NCBI GenBank assembly: GCA_015501595.1
Contig: JADNRX010000001.1
Coordinates: forward strand, 62,001 to 126,000
Source of the DNA: Hymenopellis radicata
Lineage: Eukaryota > Basidiomycota > Agaricomycetes > Agaricales > Physalacriaceae
DNA length: 64,000 nt
Direction of reading: 5' to 3'
Every line of letters starts with the position of its first letter. Position 1 is the first letter of the stretch. The notes under the pieces were generated by a model, which had not been told where the DNA came from, ran no database searches, and saw nothing but the letters and a program-made list of their open reading frames with translations. Positions 1-10,849 of this stretch are shown piece by piece. Position numbers and translations under genes: made by a program.

Positions 1-1576
1 TACACCAGCACGACAAGGACTCATGTACGTCTCATTCCGCCCCCTCGACGTATTTATCATCGTCGTCCAGGTCGTGTCAAGAATGCATTTTGTATGGCTT
101 GCAACATGCGTCAGCTTATCCTAAGAGCCCACAGTGGCAAATCCCCTTTCTCTCCCGACATGATAACGAACAAAATACAAGGTATGCTTTCGCTTGCACC
201 CACTTCCGTTTCTCACTCTGGAATAGTCATTGCCAAACATCTACGGCGGGGTCGTCAAGAAGATTCTCATGAATTTCTGCGCTATGCCATTGACGCCCTA
301 CAAAAATCATGTTTAGCCGGTCAGCCCCAGTTCGTACTTTTGTTTGCCATCCTCCATCCTTGTGCTAACTCCATCCACAGAAAAATAGACCCTAAAATAG
401 CCGAGACAACTTGGGTGCACAAGATATTTGGTGGCAAACTGCGTTCACGGGTAACGTGCCAGTCTTGTGGCCACAACAGCGACACATTCGACAGTAATCT
501 CGACCTGAGCTTGGACATATACAAGGTTGGCCACTTGAAGGAGGCCTTCCGCAGGTTCTTCACGCCTGATCATTTAAACGGCAAAGACAAGTATAAATGC
601 GAAAAGTAAGGACGTCCTTATTCGCTATTCGTCAACTTTTGACTTTTTTTGTAGGTGCAAAAAGGCCGTCAACGCTGAGAAGCGGTTTTCAGTTGAAGAA
701 GCACCTATGGTTTTGACGGTGCATCTCAAACGCTTTACGCCGTTGGGAAACAAAATAGGGCATCAAGTCGACTACGATCCTCAACTATCACTCAAGCCGT
801 ATATGAGCGATGGTCAATTTGGACCGACGTACTCGTTATACGGCGTCATATGCCATGCCGGCGGCGGACCCAACTCTGGACACTACTACGCCTTTGTAAA
901 GAGTGCACAGGGCAGATGGTTTGAGATGAACGACGAGTCTGTCTCCCCTCACAACGGTCTTCCTGTCAAAAAGACTGCGTACATTCTCTTTTACATGCGG
1001 AACAAGGGCGATCGGCTAGCATCTGCCATTTCCTCGACCCAGGCAGCTCCTCGTAAGAGCATCATTAGCTCGATGAAGAAGCGAAAGGAACGAGACGACG
1101 AAGACACTGGACTGTCATCGAAACCCTTTATCGGGCCCGTCTTACCATCTTCTGACGGTCCTTCTGACGCGAAGCGATTAAAGCTAGTCAACGGGGACCC
1201 TCAGGCAGATGCTGTCAAGAAGAAAATCCAGTCCGTGGAGGCCAAGAGTTCTTTGGCAAGTCTCGCACAGTACGCTTCGGATGACGAAGAAGAGGAAGAT
1301 AAAGGGCAGAAGATGGAGGTTGATAATGCCAGTCCTTCTGCCAAAGCCGAGGATACGCCTGTGAAACCTGCGAAGCCGATACCGCCCCCCACCGCCACCT
1401 CTACGCCGAAACCTTCTGCTCCCATTTCACCATCTGTCTTCTATGGCACGCCCATGCCTAATAAGGCTGGCGGCAAGCAGCGGACGCCGCCATCAAGTGA
1501 TTGGAGGCATAAAGCTAAGAATCCATATAATCAGGTGTTCAGGAGTAGACATAAAAGGAGAGCTGGTGCAGTGTAA
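1..1576 (+). CDS. Ubiquitin carboxyl-terminal hydrolase, USP36/UBP16-like (5' end outside window)
   Basis: Cysteine protease of the USP family, which removes ubiquitin from proteins. Exons: <1-24, 71-181, 227-329, 381-605, 655-1576. The first nucleotides already encode the zinc-ribbon-like stretch before 'FCMACNMR', so the Cys box and start lie to the left. Visible family motifs are QEDSHEF, a CxxC pair (CQSCG, then CEKCKK across the intron at 606-654), LTVHLKRF, and the His box GGGPNSGHYYAFV, followed by the C-terminal FYMR strand. After the catalytic core comes a ~190-residue charged, Ser/Pro-rich tail ending in a basic patch (WRHKAKNPYNQVF...), as in nucleolar USP36/USP42 relatives. It converges on the PP2C gene, with 128 bp between the stops. 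Family assignment is firm; orthology to USP36 is an inference. Confidence 0.9.
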
Positions 1577-1704
1577 ACATCGCTCGACTTGTACAACCAA
1601 TCTGGGACTTGTAAGTATAATTTATTCATCACCGCACGTATATCATATTATGCATTACTGTATGTCGCACTGTTGTGATAAATGCCATTCTTCAGTCAAA
1701 AACG

Positions 1705-3529
1705 TTACAGTTTTGCTTTTGGAGCTGAGGTTGATACAGACGACGCGTTACCCTCTTGGCCTGCATGCCACCATACAACCGTGACAGTGATATCGTCCCG
1801 GTGACTTCTCGACCACGGTGCTGGTATACTGACCAACTTGCGCAACTCTGTCTCATCTCCACCGCCGAGAGCATTTCGAATGAGATGGACGCCAATGTTG
1901 TCGTCAATAAATGCCCACGATCCCGAGCCACGCTGACGGCGTTGGTCTTTACCCTGCACGGTGGCAGTCTTTGTCGACATTGGAACGAGTGCTGATAGTT
2001 CGGATTTGGGGATCACGCCCTTCAGTCCTTCAAGGTGGCCTAGGACAAGGCCGGCGACGTCTTCTGAACTGTGGCACCGTGAATACAGGTGGCCAGGAGG
2101 TGTATATAAACTCACGTTAATTCGTCCCAAAGCCCATCGGTGGCCATAACGAGAAATCGGATGCCATTTTCACCAGGGGTCTTGAAGGATACCTTGCGAT
2201 GCGTAACCTCTGGCCGAGCTGTAACGTAAGGCGGCGTTTTCAAAGCCGAAGGCTGAGGGCGCAGTTGTAGGTTGTTGCCCACCATAAACGCTTGATTCAG
2301 GCTAGAAACAGAATAAATATGTGGAGTAAAGAAAACCAAGACACTTGCAGGTCATGTATCTCACGAGGCCACTTGTAACGCGCATCGCCGAAGGCACGCG
2401 TTGGCTCCAGGCCGCCCAAGACTCTGCCGTTTCGAATGACGTTTTCCTTTTCGTCTGCGGGATGCTCAGATTGTATCCTATGATAGAGCGTTGGTTTACG
2501 GCGTACGGAGTAAAGAATCAAAATGCTACGAACCTGGCCTTCTCCTTTGGATTCCGTCCGGTTTGGTCTTCCGTGAGGACATCTACATGCCAGGAGCCGT
2601 CGGAAGAGGAGGCGCCAGCAACTGCACGAGCATCACCAGCACATGCCACATACAAGTCATCATGTGCAGTGTCAAACATGGCCATCAAAGCGCAACTGCC
2701 TGGAAGGCTTCGTCAATTTAAGCACGAACGATACTGTGACGAGATTACCTGACACTGCTGGTTGCATGGTTTTGAGAGCGAGAGGATGCTGGCTAAAGTC
2801 GGGAACGATCTTGCTATCTCGACTCTTCTCGTCTATATTGCTAGCAAAGATGCGGATGGGAGCGTTAATGAGTTCCCTGTCCAAATTGGTGAAGGCAAGC
2901 TGGATGGCATTCGCGACGTTAACCGGATTGGCGTCTGCACTAGACGCGAACAAGGAAGTTACGCGACTCAACGTGGATTTGGACGAGGCGGAGCTGGAGA
3001 TGAGTTTGGACAGTTCGAGAGAAACCGCGTTTATAAGGATCTGGGAAAGTAACTGGGATGTCTCCGGACCGCGGTGACCGTCCATAACTGTGAAGAAGAC
3101 ATAGTCGCCTGGAGCGGACGGGTCGGATTCATCTCGTTGCACGATTTGCTTGGAATGGGCGTCCTCTATAGGGTCATTCGAAGGCAAAGAGGCGTTGGCG
3201 TAGTTCCACACGATCCCATTTGACCGCGGAGTCGTTTCCGTTGTGGCACGTTCTCTGAGGCGTTTATTGACCTCATCGACAGACAAGAGAGGGAGGGTTT
3301 TGGTGGTCATCCCGACCTTTCCGTCTGGCTGGCGGACCCGTACGGGCAGCTCAAAGGTCTCTGATTGACGTGCAGAATACCAGTAGTACGCGGGTCCAGC
3401 GGCGACAACGGCGGCAGCGACTGGCTTCCAGGATCTGCGCAGCATGCTCGCCAGTATCGGCAGCGGCCTGGCAGAGACGACGGAGAGCAGCAGAGTGGGG
3501 ACTCGGGAGAGAAGCGACTGGCAGTCCAA
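1705..3529 (-). CDS. Mitochondrial PP2C-type protein phosphatase (Ptc5/PDP-like)
   Basis: Metal-dependent Ser/Thr phosphatase, probably acting on mitochondrial pyruvate dehydrogenase by analogy with yeast Ptc5. Exons (minus): 3529-2749, 2699-2534, 2477-2349, 2301-2116, 2068-1705. Motifs in order: VMDGHRG, SGSCALMAMFD (across intron 1), ACAGDARAV, LTEDQTGRNP, EPTRAFGDARYKWP, KTPPYVTARPEVT, LVMATDGLWDEL, and DDITVTVVWW near the end. These are the classic PP2C metal-binding blocks. The N-terminus is hydrophobic and basic (MLRRSWKP... then YYWYSAR), as expected for import with a membrane anchor. Two in-frame starts are possible: 3529, or Met29 at 3445, which looks more like relatives and gives 513 aa. 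The third intron (2348-2302) uses a GC donor, GCAAGT. Confidence 0.9.
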
Positions 3530-3675
3530 TCACAGTCACGTGTCCACATTTTCTCACATCACTCGATCGCAGGTTGCCTTTTGGCTTTCATCATCATCCA
3601 CTGCAGGCGGAGGCATTGGATTGGCTGCGTTAAAAGGCCATTTATTCGCTGTTTATCGCTTTTTTGATGCTCTGC

Positions 3676-4770
3676 ATGTCCCAAGAGACAGATCCATCAA
3701 GCAGCCGCCTTTTCTCGCAGCAAAATCCTGGAATCTTCGTCAATTCATTGCCACAACGAACAATCTCGCAATTACTTGTGAGTACCGATGCCATGCTCGC
3801 CCGATTTCCTTCTCAAAATGACTGTTATTCAAAGAATGCTACGTCCCATGTCCTCCAGCAGCAGCAACAAGAGCAATCACAACCATCGCCACCTCCATCC
3901 CCAGGCCGGCGCCAGCCTTCGCCACAAAGGCCCCCAATGTCATCAGAAGAGCTGGCTCATATGGGCATCAAAGTCAGAGATTTCGCATATGAGAGCAAAC
4001 TACCTCCAATCCAACCGTATCGGAGACCACAAGTGCAACCTGCTTCACCCCGACGGTTGGCTCGTAAACAAGGCACAGACCAAGATGTCGGACAAGCAGC
4101 TGCAAAACTGGAAAGAGTCGTGACTGAACCCGTCGATGAGAGCAGCCAGTCACGACGAGAACCAGCCTACGGGAACATGGATGTTGATTTCCAGCCATTG
4201 ATGATGCCAGCGGAAATAACGCAGGACGATGATTGGTACATTCCCCAGTCTCAGCCTCCCCTGATAGACTCACAAGAGTCTGATCCCTATGTTGACACGC
4301 CCCTCGTCACGCCCAACGGCTCACTGCAGTGGATACGCGATACCACTTCCATCCCAGCATCCCAGCTCGACACAGAGTCGCAACAGCCGGCCCCGGAGAT
4401 GCTGTCCTTTGCTCAGCTCGGGTTCTCACAGCCCGATGACGACGGAATGGACGTTGATCTTGCTCCCGCATTGACGCGCAGGAATGACTCACGACTTTCC
4501 CCTTTAACACCATTATCATCATTGTCCTCCATGTCTACTCCCCATTCATCCCCATCACCGCCTCCGGAGGTCCCATCGCCCCGGTACAATCTCCGAAAGC
4601 GTCCGTCTCCTCCCCCTGCTGTAGAGTCTCGGTCCCGACCTGCCACCCGAAGGCCACCTAATAGTGGCCGTATTGCGCATCACAAGGCCGCTGTGTCACC
4701 CAAACCACGGCCTTTGCGCAAATTGGCGCGCTCCACCTCTCGTAAACGAGATGCTCGGACGCGATCATGA
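3676..4770 (+). CDS. Intrinsically disordered Ser/Pro-rich protein, function unknown
   Basis: Single-exon gene of 364 codons. I start at the ATG at 3676 (MSQETDPSS...); an ATG at 3664 is also in frame. No catalytic domain is recognised. The N-terminal ~45 residues look ordered and may be conserved (FSQQNPGIFVNSLPQR, then a short helix-like LLVSTDAML). A poly-Gln/Pro tract follows, then a second candidate motif around 'MSSEELAHMGIKVRDFAYES'. The rest is acidic and Ser/Pro-rich with repeats of Asp-Met-Asp-Val, and it ends in a strongly basic Arg/Lys/Ser tail, suggesting a nuclear or nucleic-acid-binding protein. It lies divergent to the PP2C gene with a short shared upstream region. Coding is supported by length and bias; the role is not known. 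Confidence 0.7.
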   Translation: MSQETDPSSSRLFSQQNPGIFVNSLPQRTISQLLVSTDAMLARFPSQNDCYSKNATSHVLQQQQQEQSQPSPPPSPGRRQPSPQRPPMSSEELAHMGIKVRDFAYESKLPPIQPYRRPQVQPASPRRLARKQGTDQDVGQAAAKLERVVTEPVDESSQSRREPAYGNMDVDFQPLMMPAEITQDDDWYIPQSQPPLIDSQESDPYVDTPLVTPNGSLQWIRDTTSIPASQLDTESQQPAPEMLSFAQLGFSQPDDDGMDVDLAPALTRRNDSRLSPLTPLSSLSSMSTPHSSPSPPPEVPSPRYNLRKRPSPPPAVESRSRPATRRPPNSGRIAHHKAAVSPKPRPLRKLARSTSRKRDARTRS

Positions 4771-5352
4771 CATTTCACCGTAATGGGTTTCTCTGGGCTC
4801 CAGGGGATGTGTATACTCACGGGACGGTTTATCATAGTTAATGTAGGATGTCCGCTATGCCTTTTCTCATACCCTGACTTACAAGATATCCCTCATTCCT
4901 CTTTCAAGATCTTTATTACTTTCTGTTTCTGACTGTACATGGATTTTTACGATTCATTCTCGCATCGCATATGTAGTTTACACACGCACGTCCTGTTGTT
5001 GTCATCGTTAGTCCTAATGGATCAGATATGTATGTTTACGCGACAAACTGCCATCTGTGTGGCGTCGAAAGCTAGTAGTCGCGAGTCGCAATCGATCTTC
5101 CACTTCATCTCAACAGCAAGTCCTTTCCATAGTCGGCATAAATGAGCTACAAGTACAGCAAGTCTTGGTACAGTAGCGAGTGCGAGTAACGATTAGTGGC
5201 AAAATCCTCAAGAATAATCGTAAGAGTATTAGAAATATTAATAGTCGTACAGTAGTAGTTGATAAAGAGTTCGGTATGGATACAATATAATGCCAGTGTC
5301 ATGGGGTGGTGGAATGAGGTGAGGTGGGGGGTATCAAGCTTCTGACTCTGGT
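4771..5352. other. Intergenic, convergent 3' flanks
   Basis: Lies between the stop of the disordered protein and the stop of the C2H2 gene. It is AT-richer with TTTATT and AATATTAAT stretches that could serve 3' end formation. No gene seen. Confidence 0.6.
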
Positions 5353-6489
5353 TCAGAAGAATAACGAGTTGGACCAGCCGTTCTGGGATAACATCATGTC
5401 GCCGCCCTTCATCACATTGCTCGACCCGTAGTCCATGTTGCTGTATGGGCCCAGCATCCTGGGATCAAAGACGTCTGGCATCTCGCTGATCATCGGGAGG
5501 CTCATTGGGGGCACGGTCGGCGTCGTGTAGCAAGACGGCACGGGGGATGGACTCTGTGAGTGTGAAAAGGTGAGGGAAGGGGCCGTCGAGGAAGGTCGTG
5601 AACCGGGAAGGTGATAGAGCTGCGCGTGGTGGTCGAACCCAAGCGATCCACCGTACGCGTTGTCGTAAGGTACGTGTAAACTGGTATAGTCGTTGAAGTC
5701 GGGCATGACGTTGGTCTCGGGTCGGTCTAGTCGCAAAAGTAAACGACTAGAATATACGGAACCGCAGATGGGACGTACATTGTGCCAGAGAGGCAGTAGG
5801 AAGGCGCATCTCGGTATGATGTTCCTCGGAGCGAGAGCCACTGCTCGAAGAAGCCTGAGCCTCCGACGCGGCGTTACGGCGACGGCGGGTGCGCTTCACA
5901 CCGTGTATCTTGTCAACGACATCATCGGTCGCGTCAATACCGTGCTTCTTCTCGAGATGTTGCTTGAAAGCAGCACGACGCTTGATCCTGGAGGACCGGT
6001 CAGCACAACTAATTTCAGTCGGACACTATGCACTAACGTTGTCGTACAATGCGGGCACTTGTATGGCTCAATCTTCATATGCTTCTCCTTGATATGGCGA
6101 GCGCACGATGAAGGATCCTTGAAGCGTTTCCTGCATGTCGCAAAGGTACAGACATGGGGCATGCTTCCGGTGCTAAATGAAATGGTCAGGGGGAATTCGA
6201 CGCTCAAAAGTAAGTGACGAACTGAATATTCATGTGGGTCTTGAGACCACTGGCTTGAGAAAAGGCCTTCGCGCATACCAGGCACTTGTGAGGTCTATAA
6301 CAGAAGAGCGTGAGATAAGAACATCGAGTGGTCATCAACGACTTACCGGAGACCGGTATGTGTCCTCTCGTGTCGCTGGAGGTCACCTTTCCGGGTGAAG
6401 CGAGCAATGCAGCTTCCACATTCGTACGTTTGCTGCGGATGGTTCAGTGGTAAGTTTGGAATCGAGATCAAGATACGCACAGAGGCCAT
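5353..6489 (-). CDS. C2H2 zinc-finger transcription factor with four fingers
   Basis: Exons (minus): 6489-6481 (only MAS), 6432-6347, 6294-6223, 6172-6038, 5987-5779, 5726-5353; 294 aa. Four consecutive fingers fill the N-terminal half. Finger 1 is CGSC...RKGDLQRHERTH with a TGLR linker, finger 2 CLVCAKAF...GLKTHMNIH with TGSMP linker, finger 3 the longer CTFATCRKRF...CARHIKEKH, finger 4 CPHC...FKQHLEKKH. An arginine cluster after finger 4 (VKRTRRRR) is a likely nuclear signal. The C-terminal half is Ser/Pro/Tyr-rich without a known domain. All finger joins depend on the introns, and phases agree at every join. The tandem array with basic tail implies sequence-specific DNA binding; target genes cannot be read from sequence. 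Exon 1 holds just three codons, so this start is likely but not certain. Confidence 0.87.
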
Positions 6490-7009
6490 GACTGTCTATA
6501 CTGATTAAAATTATAAGGGTGTTGGTATCCGGCTCGTCAACGATGTCCAGCAACGTCGGTACAATGAGAGAGTGTGGTGGTCTTAAGAGAAGGGAGGGAA
6601 GACGAGGGTCATTCTAAGATATGATTTACACCTTTTAACGCAAAATGAACACGAACCAAAAGAGGCCTTTGATACGGACATTATATCCGTAGATCTTATT
6701 GTCTTCCTACGGACAAGGTATCAGAAGCTGAGGAACAAAGTACGTCTCGACGAAAAAGGAAATCCTCAGGCCCGGAGAAAGAAAAAGACAATGAATTTGG
6801 TATTTCAAACAGAAACCCACGCGAGCAACCGCGATTGTTCTTTCCTAGGCGATGTCTCACCTGAATGCTGCATTGGGGTTTACAAAGGCATCCTTCCCTT
6901 AGTTATACACGTGGTTATTGAGAACAATGCCCATATGACTGCCGACGTGAGCGACAGGCGGTGCATCGCAAAGGAAACTATTGAAAAGACAATTACCTCA
7001 AGATGCACG
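6490..7009. other. Upstream region of the C2H2 gene and 3' flank of an F-box gene
   Basis: No coding sequence recognised. The region reads as promoter and 5' UTR for the minus-strand zinc-finger gene. It holds the 3' flank of the gene ending at 7010. Confidence 0.5.
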
Positions 7010-8489
7010 CTAGATACCCAGGCCAGGTCCGTCGATCTTGTTTGTTAGCCTTTCTTCCATCCAAGGTGCGATTGCAGCGAGATCGCTCCATGTAAAGGAC
7101 GAATATTGTTGTCTACCAGGACCTATTACCAAGTCAAGATCTTGTAAGGGCAACCAATCGTTCGAGGCTTCATGCGTCTTTGAGCTTATAATTTGCGTAA
7201 CAATCCTATGGACTTGGTCAGCCGTACCATGGAAAAGGATGAAGGGGCGCACTGACATCAAACCGCCGACCCAGCAAAGTCCTTCCTCTTCATCTTCCCC
7301 GGATCCCAACCAGCGCTTGTCGCCACCCCCAGGTGTGTACCATGGGTAGTTGGCATGCGAGGGAGCTGGCAGCGGATGTAACATCGGTTCGTAGATGTCA
7401 TAATCCGTAGCATGGTGAACGACAGCTGAGGCATAAGAATAAGACGAAAGTAGAACAAGTAGATAAAAAGCCGACCCACGATCATGATGATTTTCAACTG
7501 GTCCGCCGTTCATGGGGTAAACGCCATGATCGGTAACAAGATGGTCTAACCGAGAAATCCGGCGCTTGATATCACTTTCTTCCACGTCGATCCCTGGAGG
7601 GTGGAGGAACATGTGGGCGTTGGGGTTCACCATCAGGGTGCTTCTGGGTCGATGCAAGGTTCCGAACGCCAGAATACGGACGTCGGCGATTGTGGTAACG
7701 AGCTGTAATTTACATAAATGACATAGCACTTTGAACAATAACGACATACGCGAATCCGCGTTTCCAGATGAGCGAGATTGCTTTGAAGCCTTAAGAGAGT
7801 CATAAGACGGAGAGAAGACAGGGAACAAAAAGATATTACTTCATTTCATTGAAGAGGGCGATGGGGTTGAAGGTGCGTGACGAGGCGTCTAATTCGTTGG
7901 CCGAACCGTTGCGGTTCAACACGACGTATCTGCACCATGCTATCAGATCCCACACAAAGCAACGTAAGGCAAGCAAGAGCTGACTTGGTCCACGATTCGT
8001 CGGCGGTGCAAGAAGTCTGACTGCGGTGCCAGACGCGGTGCAGCATCCTTGGGTTCGGAGTTGGCAGCGAGACAGGGAGATGAATCGGAGAACAAACTTA
8101 AGGTATGTCTCTTTCCATGACGCGTCCTTTTTCCACTTTTTCCATCCCGGCAGAAAGCGACGACTAAAGCATTCCTCCCAGTCTGAGGCCTTGAGGTTGG
8201 GCAGTGTCGCGTCGAAGAGAATGAAGGATGGGGTCGCCAGACTGAGAATCTCGTGCCAGTTCTGGCGTGGGACGGTCGAGCGGACGCTGAGGTGCTTGAG
8301 GCAGGGCTCGTAGCTGGCGGCGCGGAGATTGCGCAGAATGGGTCGCCGCCACGGGTTCAACGACGAGTCGGAGCAGATGGCATGGATTCTACGCGACAAA
8401 TAGGACGTTGTTATGAGTGTTTCCAGGTCGAGCTCCCCAACTATCTCAGCAATCAGCTCAGAAGGCAACGTTTCAAAGGTGAGAGTCAT
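7010..8489 (-). CDS. F-box domain protein
   Basis: Probable SCF ubiquitin-ligase substrate adaptor. Exons (minus): 8489-8098, 8047-7985, 7929-7840, 7789-7750, 7702-7480, 7425-7010; 407 aa. The N-terminus is an F-box (FETLPSELIAEIVGELDLET...LSRRIHAIC). A basidiomycete-type segment follows (MLHRVWHRSQTSCTADESWTK, then VVLNRNGSANELDASSR). The C-terminal half has FHGTADQVHR and ends FTWSDLAAIAPWMEERL. The region after the F-box matches no domain I can name, but reads as one continuous protein through five introns of 47-55 nt. The start lies only 64 bp from the start of the divergent F-box-like gene at 8554. Acting as an SCF adaptor is inferred from the F-box alone. Confidence 0.85.
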
Positions 8490-8511
8490 TAGACAAGGTG
8501 ATCAGCTTCTG

Positions 8512-8524
8512 GGGTTAGGGTTAC
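8512..8524 (+). promoter_or_regulatory. Telobox-like motif in the F-box pair spacer
   Basis: GGGGTTAGGGTTA sits inside the 64 bp that separate two divergent start codons, 30 bp before the plus-strand ATG. It resembles two telomere repeat units, the site type bound by Myb-like Tbf1/Teb1 or Rap1 proteins in other fungi. The regulatory role is inferred. Only the sequence is seen. Confidence 0.35.
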
Positions 8525-8553
8525 ATCTTTTTTGGACTTGTCTTTACCCGCCC

Positions 8554-9756
8554 ATGTTGCCGCAAGAGCTGATAGACCGTATCATCGAATGTGATAAAGA
8601 CAATGTGACCTCTCTTCGAAAATTCTCCCTCGTCTGCCGGTCATGGACTGCCTCCAGCCAGCGACACCTCTTTTCTTCAATCTGTCTGAAAACAGGAAAA
8701 GCCCCGGCTCTCCACGATTCCAAAACATTCCTCGTTTCCGGTCCCTTTCACCGCTTCGTATCCGTCGCTAAGCGCTCCCCCCACATCCTGCACTACACGA
8801 GACGTATTGGACTGTCTACTCCCCGCCACTGGCACGAAGTCGGCAAGGACGTATTCGTCGAGTGGGTGATGGCCTTAATCCCCACCTTACCGAAAATTTG
8901 CCACGTAACTCTGGAGTTATCGGACTCTGTTTCTGAATGGCCAGTGCTCCTCGATCGCATGTTCGCGTGCTTCCGCGAAAGGGAAACCATGTACCATCCA
9001 TCCTCCATCTCTATGAGCATTGCCGATCCCTTCTTGGCCAACCTCGGCTTCTTGCGCCATATCGCAGTCCGCCAGTTTTCCCTAGTAGGAGGCGCAACGC
9101 CCGATGACGATGTGTACACTCCTCTGGAGGGCGGTCCAATAATGCTTGACCACTTGCGGACTCTCAGCGTATCGCTGGATCCTGGCGGAATGCAGCAGTT
9201 TGGAGCATGGCTCACGCATCAGTCATGTTATATGCCACACCTTGAAGAGCTGGAATTTTCCCTCAATGAAAGCGAGGAAATAGTGGCAGCGTATAAAATC
9301 ATCGCAGGAGGACTTCCGCCCTCAGTGAACATTCTGTCTCTGTATGGGGAATGTAATGCTTTCTATGCCGAATGGGTGCTGAAGAAGGCAGTAATTCCGG
9401 CCATTTCTGTCGCACACTTGAAGCTCAGGTTGGACACCAAGTCCATAGCGAGCTGTGTAGACGGTTGCGTTACTTGGTGGATCAGCCTCGTTGCTTCCAT
9501 CCTTGCTAGCCGGTGCGCTGACTCCCCCAGAGTTCTTACGATCTCGTACTTGGGCCCCGTGCAGTCCCTTCAGAAATCGCTGCTGCTGTCTACTATCGCG
9601 GACCTCGACAATCTTATAGCGTCTTTGCCGTCGTTGACGATGATTTATGTCGTGGATGACGCTGATCATATCATAACCATGGGTAACGCTTCCATGGTGA
9701 AAGATGTTGGCGTGCTCTTTCCAAAGACGTTTTTGAAGGGGTTGTTTGCATTCTAG
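8554..9756 (+). CDS. F-box-like orphan protein
   Basis: Single-exon gene of 400 codons. The frame is open from 8413, but the ATG at 8554 gives the typical opening MLPQELIDRIIECDKDNV...FSLVCRSWTASSQRHLF, a degenerate F-box as found in large agaricomycete families. Downstream there is no named domain. Alternating short hydrophobic segments (HLEELEFSLNESEE, SVNILSLYGECNAF) resemble the irregular LRR-like folds of these proteins. It shares a 64 bp spacer with the divergent F-box gene on the minus strand, and a MITE-like element begins about 35 bp past its stop. Substrate recognition is a family-based inference. Confidence 0.8.
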   Translation: MLPQELIDRIIECDKDNVTSLRKFSLVCRSWTASSQRHLFSSICLKTGKAPALHDSKTFLVSGPFHRFVSVAKRSPHILHYTRRIGLSTPRHWHEVGKDVFVEWVMALIPTLPKICHVTLELSDSVSEWPVLLDRMFACFRERETMYHPSSISMSIADPFLANLGFLRHIAVRQFSLVGGATPDDDVYTPLEGGPIMLDHLRTLSVSLDPGGMQQFGAWLTHQSCYMPHLEELEFSLNESEEIVAAYKIIAGGLPPSVNILSLYGECNAFYAEWVLKKAVIPAISVAHLKLRLDTKSIASCVDGCVTWWISLVASILASRCADSPRVLTISYLGPVQSLQKSLLLSTIADLDNLIASLPSLTMIYVVDDADHIITMGNASMVKDVGVLFPKTFLKGLFAF

Positions 9757-9791
9757 AGACGTCTGCACGATATTTAGAGGGTGTGGACACT

Positions 9792-10304
9792 GGACGACTT
9801 CCCGTAACCATTTAGAAACGTAGATTATTTTCTAAACGCCAAAAGAGGCAATCTGCCGAGCCCGGCGCCAGGGTACCAGGCTTCCCTGCGCCAAATCTAT
9901 CGCGGTGGGCTGCTTTCAGATTATAGTCTGGAGACACCCCCCTACCCCCTCTTCCAGAGTAAAACTTACTTTCTAGATGTCGTCGTTAGTGCCCCGAAAG
10001 CACGGCACACACAGTGGTGTGTCACTTCTTACATTCCCTTCACACTGAGCTCAAATTCATGGCCAAAGGCATCCTTGACAAGTGACCTACCTCCGAGTCA
10101 AGAACGCGTCGTTTTCGAGCTGTTTTCAAGATTTCCTTACGGGATTAAGACGTCGGCAGCCGCGGCAGGAGGTTTATCGTGTTGAATTGCCATCTTTTCT
10201 AGATTGGCTTACGGTTTGCATGTCTGGTTTCCTAAATTGCGGAGTTCCAATCATCTGACATTTAGAAGATAATCTAGCTTTCTAAATGTTACGGGAAGTC
10301 GTCC
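9792..10304. mobile_element. MITE-like non-autonomous DNA transposon, 513 bp
   Basis: The left end GGACGACTTCCCGTAAC... (9792 onward) is repeated inverted at the right end (...GTTACGGGAAGTCGTCC, ending 10304). The terminal inverted repeats extend about 50 bp with a few substitutions and indels, including a shared inner TTTAGAAA/TTCTAAA block. Both ends abut the trinucleotide ACT (9789-9791 and 10305-10307), consistent with a 3 bp target duplication. There is no transposase and no ORF of note inside. The superfamily is undecided; 3 bp duplications occur in PIF/Harbinger and CACTA elements. Confidence 0.75.
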
Positions 10305-10499
10305 ACTATCAGCGAGTCTTGTACTTCTTTGAAAAGATACCTAAATCCCTGGTAAGGCTAGAAAACCTTGCGAGACTACGACATAGCTATGCCGTAGATG
10401 TCAGTGCTCTGCCGACAACGACACAACGCTCATTCGCCGCGGGTTCTTCAACCACCTGTCACGATTCGTGCGTGTCGCTGCGTTATTTTGGTTGAACAT

Positions 10500-10766
10500 G
10501 AAGGCCATCATGTTCGAGTGGAATGCCGCACCCGAACATCAGCTTCGTACATTGCAGAGGTCAGTGTAGAGAAGACATCCCAGGTGTGGAGCGGTCCTTT
10601 GCAAGAGGGTGTGGTGGTTGTGCTGCTATTCAACGAGACGCAGAGTCTTTCGGTCGATCTGACGCTGTTAGGTGTGGATTCTTCAGTCACAGTGATGGAT
10701 CTATGGACTGCAGATAATGGCTCAATATTCAATATCCATTACAGACGTGGAGCCGTGGGCTACTAG
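10500..10766 (+). pseudogene. GH27 alpha-galactosidase C-terminal remnant
   Basis: An open frame ending at 10766 encodes a stretch like the C-terminal beta-domain of GH27 alpha-galactosidases: VWSGPLQEGVVVVLLFN, then DLTLLGVDSSVTVMDLW. The catalytic barrel (with its paired Asp) is not found upstream. Instead there are about 200 bp of unrelated sequence, then the MITE-like element. The fragment is therefore best read as a decayed gene end and not a functional enzyme. I did not find a start codon with a signal peptide. Confidence 0.5.
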
Positions 10767-10849
10767 AATACTAAAGGTTTCACAATTTTGATGATTGACG
10801 TCCCTAAGTAAAAGTCAAGCATTGTCTTTTATTACGTCAATTGAAGGGC

